Source: Photorhabdus akhurstii
GTDB lineage: Bacteria > Pseudomonadota > Gammaproteobacteria > Enterobacterales > Enterobacteriaceae
Reading direction: 5' to 3'
DNA length: 64,000 bases
Assembly: GCF_018448925.1 (NCBI RefSeq)
Contig: NZ_RCWE01000022.1
Span: 1-64,000, forward strand
This document shows positions 61,410 through 64,000 of the stretch, in pieces (position 1 is the first letter of the stretch; each line of letters opens with the position of its first letter). The position numbers were made by a program, and so were the translations under genes. The notes below the pieces were generated by a model. It ran no database searches and had not been told where the DNA came from. It saw only the letters and a program-made list of their open reading frames with translations.

Positions 61410-64000
61410 ATGGCTTCTATATCCAAAGATTTTACGAACCTGCTCAATACCTTGATCGATGGACAGATTGGGGCGGCGAGTCGTCAAACCGAATGGTTCA
61501 ACATGAGTCCTGATGAGCGTACTGACTACATCAAACAGGTAGACGAGCGGTTACAGGAAATGCAGCAGAGCACTCTGAGTGTGCTGGCTGCTCAGCATTT
61601 TCAGATGCAGGACAACCCCGTTTCTGTCGGCGATCAGTTGCAGACGTTACAAAAAAGACGGCAGCAGATGACTGATGTGCCTGGCACGCCGGCGATCAAC
61701 GCCTACAAGCAGCAACTGGACCGCGACATCCTGTTATACCGCCGCCAGCAGACGGCCATGACGCACTTTGATAGCACTTGGCGTAAGGTCTTGGTCATGC
61801 TCGGTCCCGACGACTCCAAGCCCCTGAATGCGACGACATTGAGAGAAAACGCGGTGGACAAGCAGGCTAAGCTGGATACCGAAATCAAGCGTCTGGAACA
61901 ACAACTGACCATACAAGTGGCTGATTCCACGTTCAGCCAAAAATATGTGACGCTGTTTTCTGAGCTACAAGCCTACAAGGATGTCAATGCCCGCTACAAC
62001 GCTTTGCTCAAGGCATCTGCTACGGAAGAGGCCGCCGCTCTCGGTGCGCTGACCAAGGTGCCTCAGGCCTCCGATGATCTGCCGGTAAATATTTCATTGC
62101 TGATGATGGAGGAGCGTCCTGGTTACATCCGCATGAATGTCGCGCTAGTTAATGCCAGCACCGATGGCCGCTTCAAAGACTTCTTCCTGGAGAACGGCAG
62201 GCTGGTCGTGCTGACGGATGGGGTACTCAACTTTTCCTTCGGTACCGCCGCCCGTTCACTGGCCTGGCAACAACAATACCGACTCAAGAGTGAGCCGCCA
62301 TCTTTTCGCTCGCCGACTTATACGCCAATTCGCTCGGTGCTGGTCAAAACCGAATTCGTCGAGAAGTACTTCGCCAACTACCTGGTTTCAGAAAGCACCT
62401 TGCGCGGAGGTTTCAAGGCTCAGTTGCTGGGTAACGGTCGCAAGATGCTACTGACTAGCGTTGACCGCAAGGTGCCGAATCAGATCGGGATTCAGGTGTC
62501 CGGCCAGGCTCCGAATACTACCATCACCCGTGAAGTGCCATTGGCAAGCGCTTTGAGTGACCTGATCAACCAGAATGCTGATATCGCTAGCTTTCGGACT
62601 ATCGGCTTGGAGGGGTTTCGCCAGAGTAGTTACCATCCGGACCGTGACGGGCTTTTCGTCAATATCCATGAGCTGGAACGGTCGGTAGGTTTTGCCGGTC
62701 GTCAGTACTTGCTGGAAATGCCTCAGGACAACGACTACCTGTCCGCGACGCCTTTTGGGGTGATGAGCGTTGATGGCGACAAGGTTAGTAGTAGTCACTT
62801 GAGCAAGGCACAGACTGACACACTGTATCAATACAACGCCGCATTTTTCGAGAAGTTGGAACAACTGCGTAGCGGCGGTATGAAGGCCAGTCGCTTGTTT
62901 GAAGGCAGCATCGAGCGTACAGCGTTCGTGCAACAACTAGTGCGTTTGCTTGAACGTAACCACATCACCCCCGCAGGGGTGTTGGCGCCGGAGTACCCCC
63001 GTGACAACATGCGCGATATCAAAGGTAATAACTTGAATAAGGTGCTGTGGGAACAGGCGTTCGCCGCTTCGGTTTGGCGAAGCAGAGATAATGACCCGTT
63101 GTTGTTCAGGCTGGCGACGAGACTGGTGAAAAACCCGGCTGTGGTCAAGGTTCTGCAAAATGGCTATGTGCAAAGTGACATCGCTCAGGCCAGGGAGTTG
63201 CTGGCACCGCTGTACGAACAATGGCGTACTCGGGCCGTCGAAGCGGAAACCCAGCGGGTCGCCAGTGCCAACGCGGCACAGCATCCAAGCAATCCGAAAG
63301 TCCATGTTTTCGATCAGGCAGAGGTTGAGCGCTCGCTGGATGACAAATTGCTCATCCTGTTGTTGACTGGTCCCCAGAGCCTTGAAGGTACCGATGTGCA
63401 ACTGCGTCCGATGGTTGAGGCGGCGCTGTTGAGTAATGAGGGCAGGAGCTTGCGCAAACAGATCTTGTTCCATGCCTTGCGCCCGGTAGCCGATAGCTTT
63501 TCCAAGGCCGCGGCCCCAGTGAATCCTCACGCTGAGCTGGGTGTCGGCAAGATCATGATCAATAACCGGCTGAATCAACCCGACCCGTATCTGATTCTCA
63601 ATACCAGCTCTGAGGAGCAGGCATATCGTGATGGTTCGTACCTGATCAAGGACGATAAATACCGCAGCTATAACCAGTTCCGTCCGGACTTCAAGAATGA
63701 CGCTACCCGCTATATGAATGACCTGGACACCCCGTTCGTGGGGGGGATTTCCGGGACTACCCAGACCGTCAGTAATGTCTTGACGGAATTGTTCGGTGGC
63801 GCGTTGAGCGTCAAGCAGTACTGGCAATTCCAGATGGCCAATGCGGCCTTCATGATACGTAATGGCTATCACTCGTTCTTCGAAACTTTCTACGTCGCTG
63901 CGCGTTATGAACCGGAGGGCGCGGATAGTATCGGCAAGGAGATGTTGCAGATGTTTGACAAGTACCGCGTTGAAGGCAGCAAGAAGGCATTACAGGGTAA
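61410..64000 (+). CDS. Very large toxin-like protein, N-terminal part (possibly Mcf/FitD class)
   Basis: Frame open from ATG 61410 (AGAGGA site 9 nt upstream) to the window end, at least 863 codons. The start is MASISKDFTNLLNTLIDG; the protein is soluble, Gln/Leu-rich and helical with coiled-coil character to residue ~200. There is no signal peptide. Later segments include LFEGSIERTAFVQQLVRLLE (~500) and PFVGGISGTTQTVSNVLTEL (~775). Base composition is far more GC-rich than the rest of the window and codon choice looks Pseudomonas-like. It is not a TcA subunit. Size, helical start, foreign composition and insect-pathogen setting suggest an Mcf/FitD-like toxin. That assignment is a guess I could not confirm. 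Confidence 0.6.
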   Translation, partial: MASISKDFTNLLNTLIDGQIGAASRQTEWFNMSPDERTDYIKQVDERLQEMQQSTLSVLAAQHFQMQDNPVSVGDQLQTLQKRRQQMTDVPGTPAINAYKQQLDRDILLYRRQQTAMTHFDSTWRKVLVMLGPDDSKPLNATTLRENAVDKQAKLDTEIKRLEQQLTIQVADSTFSQKYVTLFSELQAYKDVNARYNALLKASATEEAAALGALTKVPQASDDLPVNISLLMMEERPGYIRMNVALVNASTDGRFKDFFLENGRLVVLTDGVLNFSFGTAARSLAWQQQYRLKSEPPSFRSPTYTPIRSVLVKTEFVEKYFANYLVSESTLRGGFKAQLLGNGRKMLLTSVDRKVPNQIGIQVSGQAPNTTITREVPLASALSDLINQNADIASFRTIGLEGFRQSSYHPDRDGLFVNIHELERSVGFAGRQYLLEMPQDNDYLSATPFGVMSVDGDKVSSSHLSKAQTDTLYQYNAAFFEKLEQLRSGGMKASRLFEGSIERTAFVQQLVRLLERNHITPAGVLAPEYPRDNMRDIKGNNLNKVLWEQAFAASVWRSRDNDPLLFRLATRLVKNPAVVKVLQNGYVQSDIAQARELLAPLYEQWRTRAVEAETQRVASANAAQHPSNPKVHVFDQAEVERSLDDKLLILLLTGPQSLEGTDVQLRPMVEAALLSNEGRSLRKQILFHALRPVADSFSKAAAPVNPHAELGVGKIMINNRLNQPDPYLILNTSSEEQAYRDGSYLIKDDKYRSYNQFRPDFKNDATRYMNDLDTPFVGGISGTTQTVSNVLTELFGGALSVKQYWQFQMANAAFMIRNGYHSFFETFYVAARYEPEGADSIGKEMLQMFDKYRVEGSKKALQG

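Noticed and set aside
62448-63872. Two long minus-strand reading frames (162 and 311 codons)
   Set aside because: They lie fully antisense to the GC-rich toxin-like frame, have no recognisable motif or ribosome site, and are the expected shadow of high-GC coding DNA.
61410-64000. TcA (TcdA-like) subunit of a Tc toxin
   Set aside because: The sequence does not resemble the N-terminal region of TcdA-type proteins as I know them, in spite of the similar setting and size.
1-64000. CRISPR array, rRNA or tRNA genes
   Set aside because: No regular repeat-spacer pattern, cloverleaf or rRNA-like sequence was seen on reading the window.

Overview
The window looks like part of an entomopathogenic enterobacterial genome, most likely Photorhabdus or Xenorhabdus. 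The reasons are a TccC-type (RHS) toxin C-terminus at the left edge, a very large toxin-like gene at the right edge, AT-rich intergenic DNA, a 125-bp palindromic intergenic repeat of a kind I associate with these genera, and a very large NRPS/PKS locus. Genus and species cannot be fixed from sequence alone.

Left part (1-13.3 kb): the 3' end of a tccC-like gene with a glycine-rich hypervariable tail; a small lipoprotein on the minus strand; a TelA/XpaC-type pair; a lone TnpB element of the IS200/IS605 type; a divergent LysE exporter and Lrp/AsnC regulator; a 1253-aa protein with an N-terminal PEP/pyruvate-binding (PPDK-like ATP-grasp) region followed by a small ACP-like protein; and an internally deleted tssB (type VI secretion sheath) remnant.

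Central part (13.3-52.5 kb): a hybrid NRPS-PKS gene cluster, all on the plus strand. Four genes (3-hydroxyacyl-CoA dehydrogenase, FkbH-like HAD protein, discrete ACP, acyl-CoA dehydrogenase) form the known cassette for hydroxymalonyl-ACP-type extender units. Then come a three-module PKS (KS-ACP / KS-AT-KR-ACP / KS-AT-ACP) ending in a BtrH/C39-like cysteine-triad domain, a MATE exporter, a membrane-anchored ClbP-type serine peptidase, an NRPS with C-A(Asn)-T-E order, a PKS (KS-AT-KR-ACP-C), a type II thioesterase, a darcynin-like protein, an NRPS C-A(Asn)-T, a GNAT acetyltransferase, an NRPS with only half a C domain, and a final PKS (KS-AT-KR-ACP). The C-A(Asn)-T-E starter, ClbP-type peptidase and MATE pump are the hallmark of the acyl-D-Asn prodrug strategy (colibactin, zwittermicin, xenocoumacin, amicoumacin). 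The order of the other modules matches none of those pathways as I remember them, so this is the best candidate for an undescribed system.

Right part (52.5-64 kb): a transposase scar, a GFA-family protein and a palindromic repeat separate the cluster from a second, tightly coupled six-gene operon: MFS exporter, HMGL-like aldolase, alpha/beta-hydrolase-like protein, an unusual isopropylmalate-dehydrogenase/CinA fusion, an RraA-family protein and a DUF6282-type protein. Four junctions overlap at stop/start codons. It resembles a small-molecule biosynthesis and export unit of unknown product. After about 1 kb of AT-rich DNA with possible gene remnants, a GC-rich, Pseudomonas-like reading frame of at least 863 codons begins and runs off the end. 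It is toxin-like, possibly of the Mcf/FitD class.
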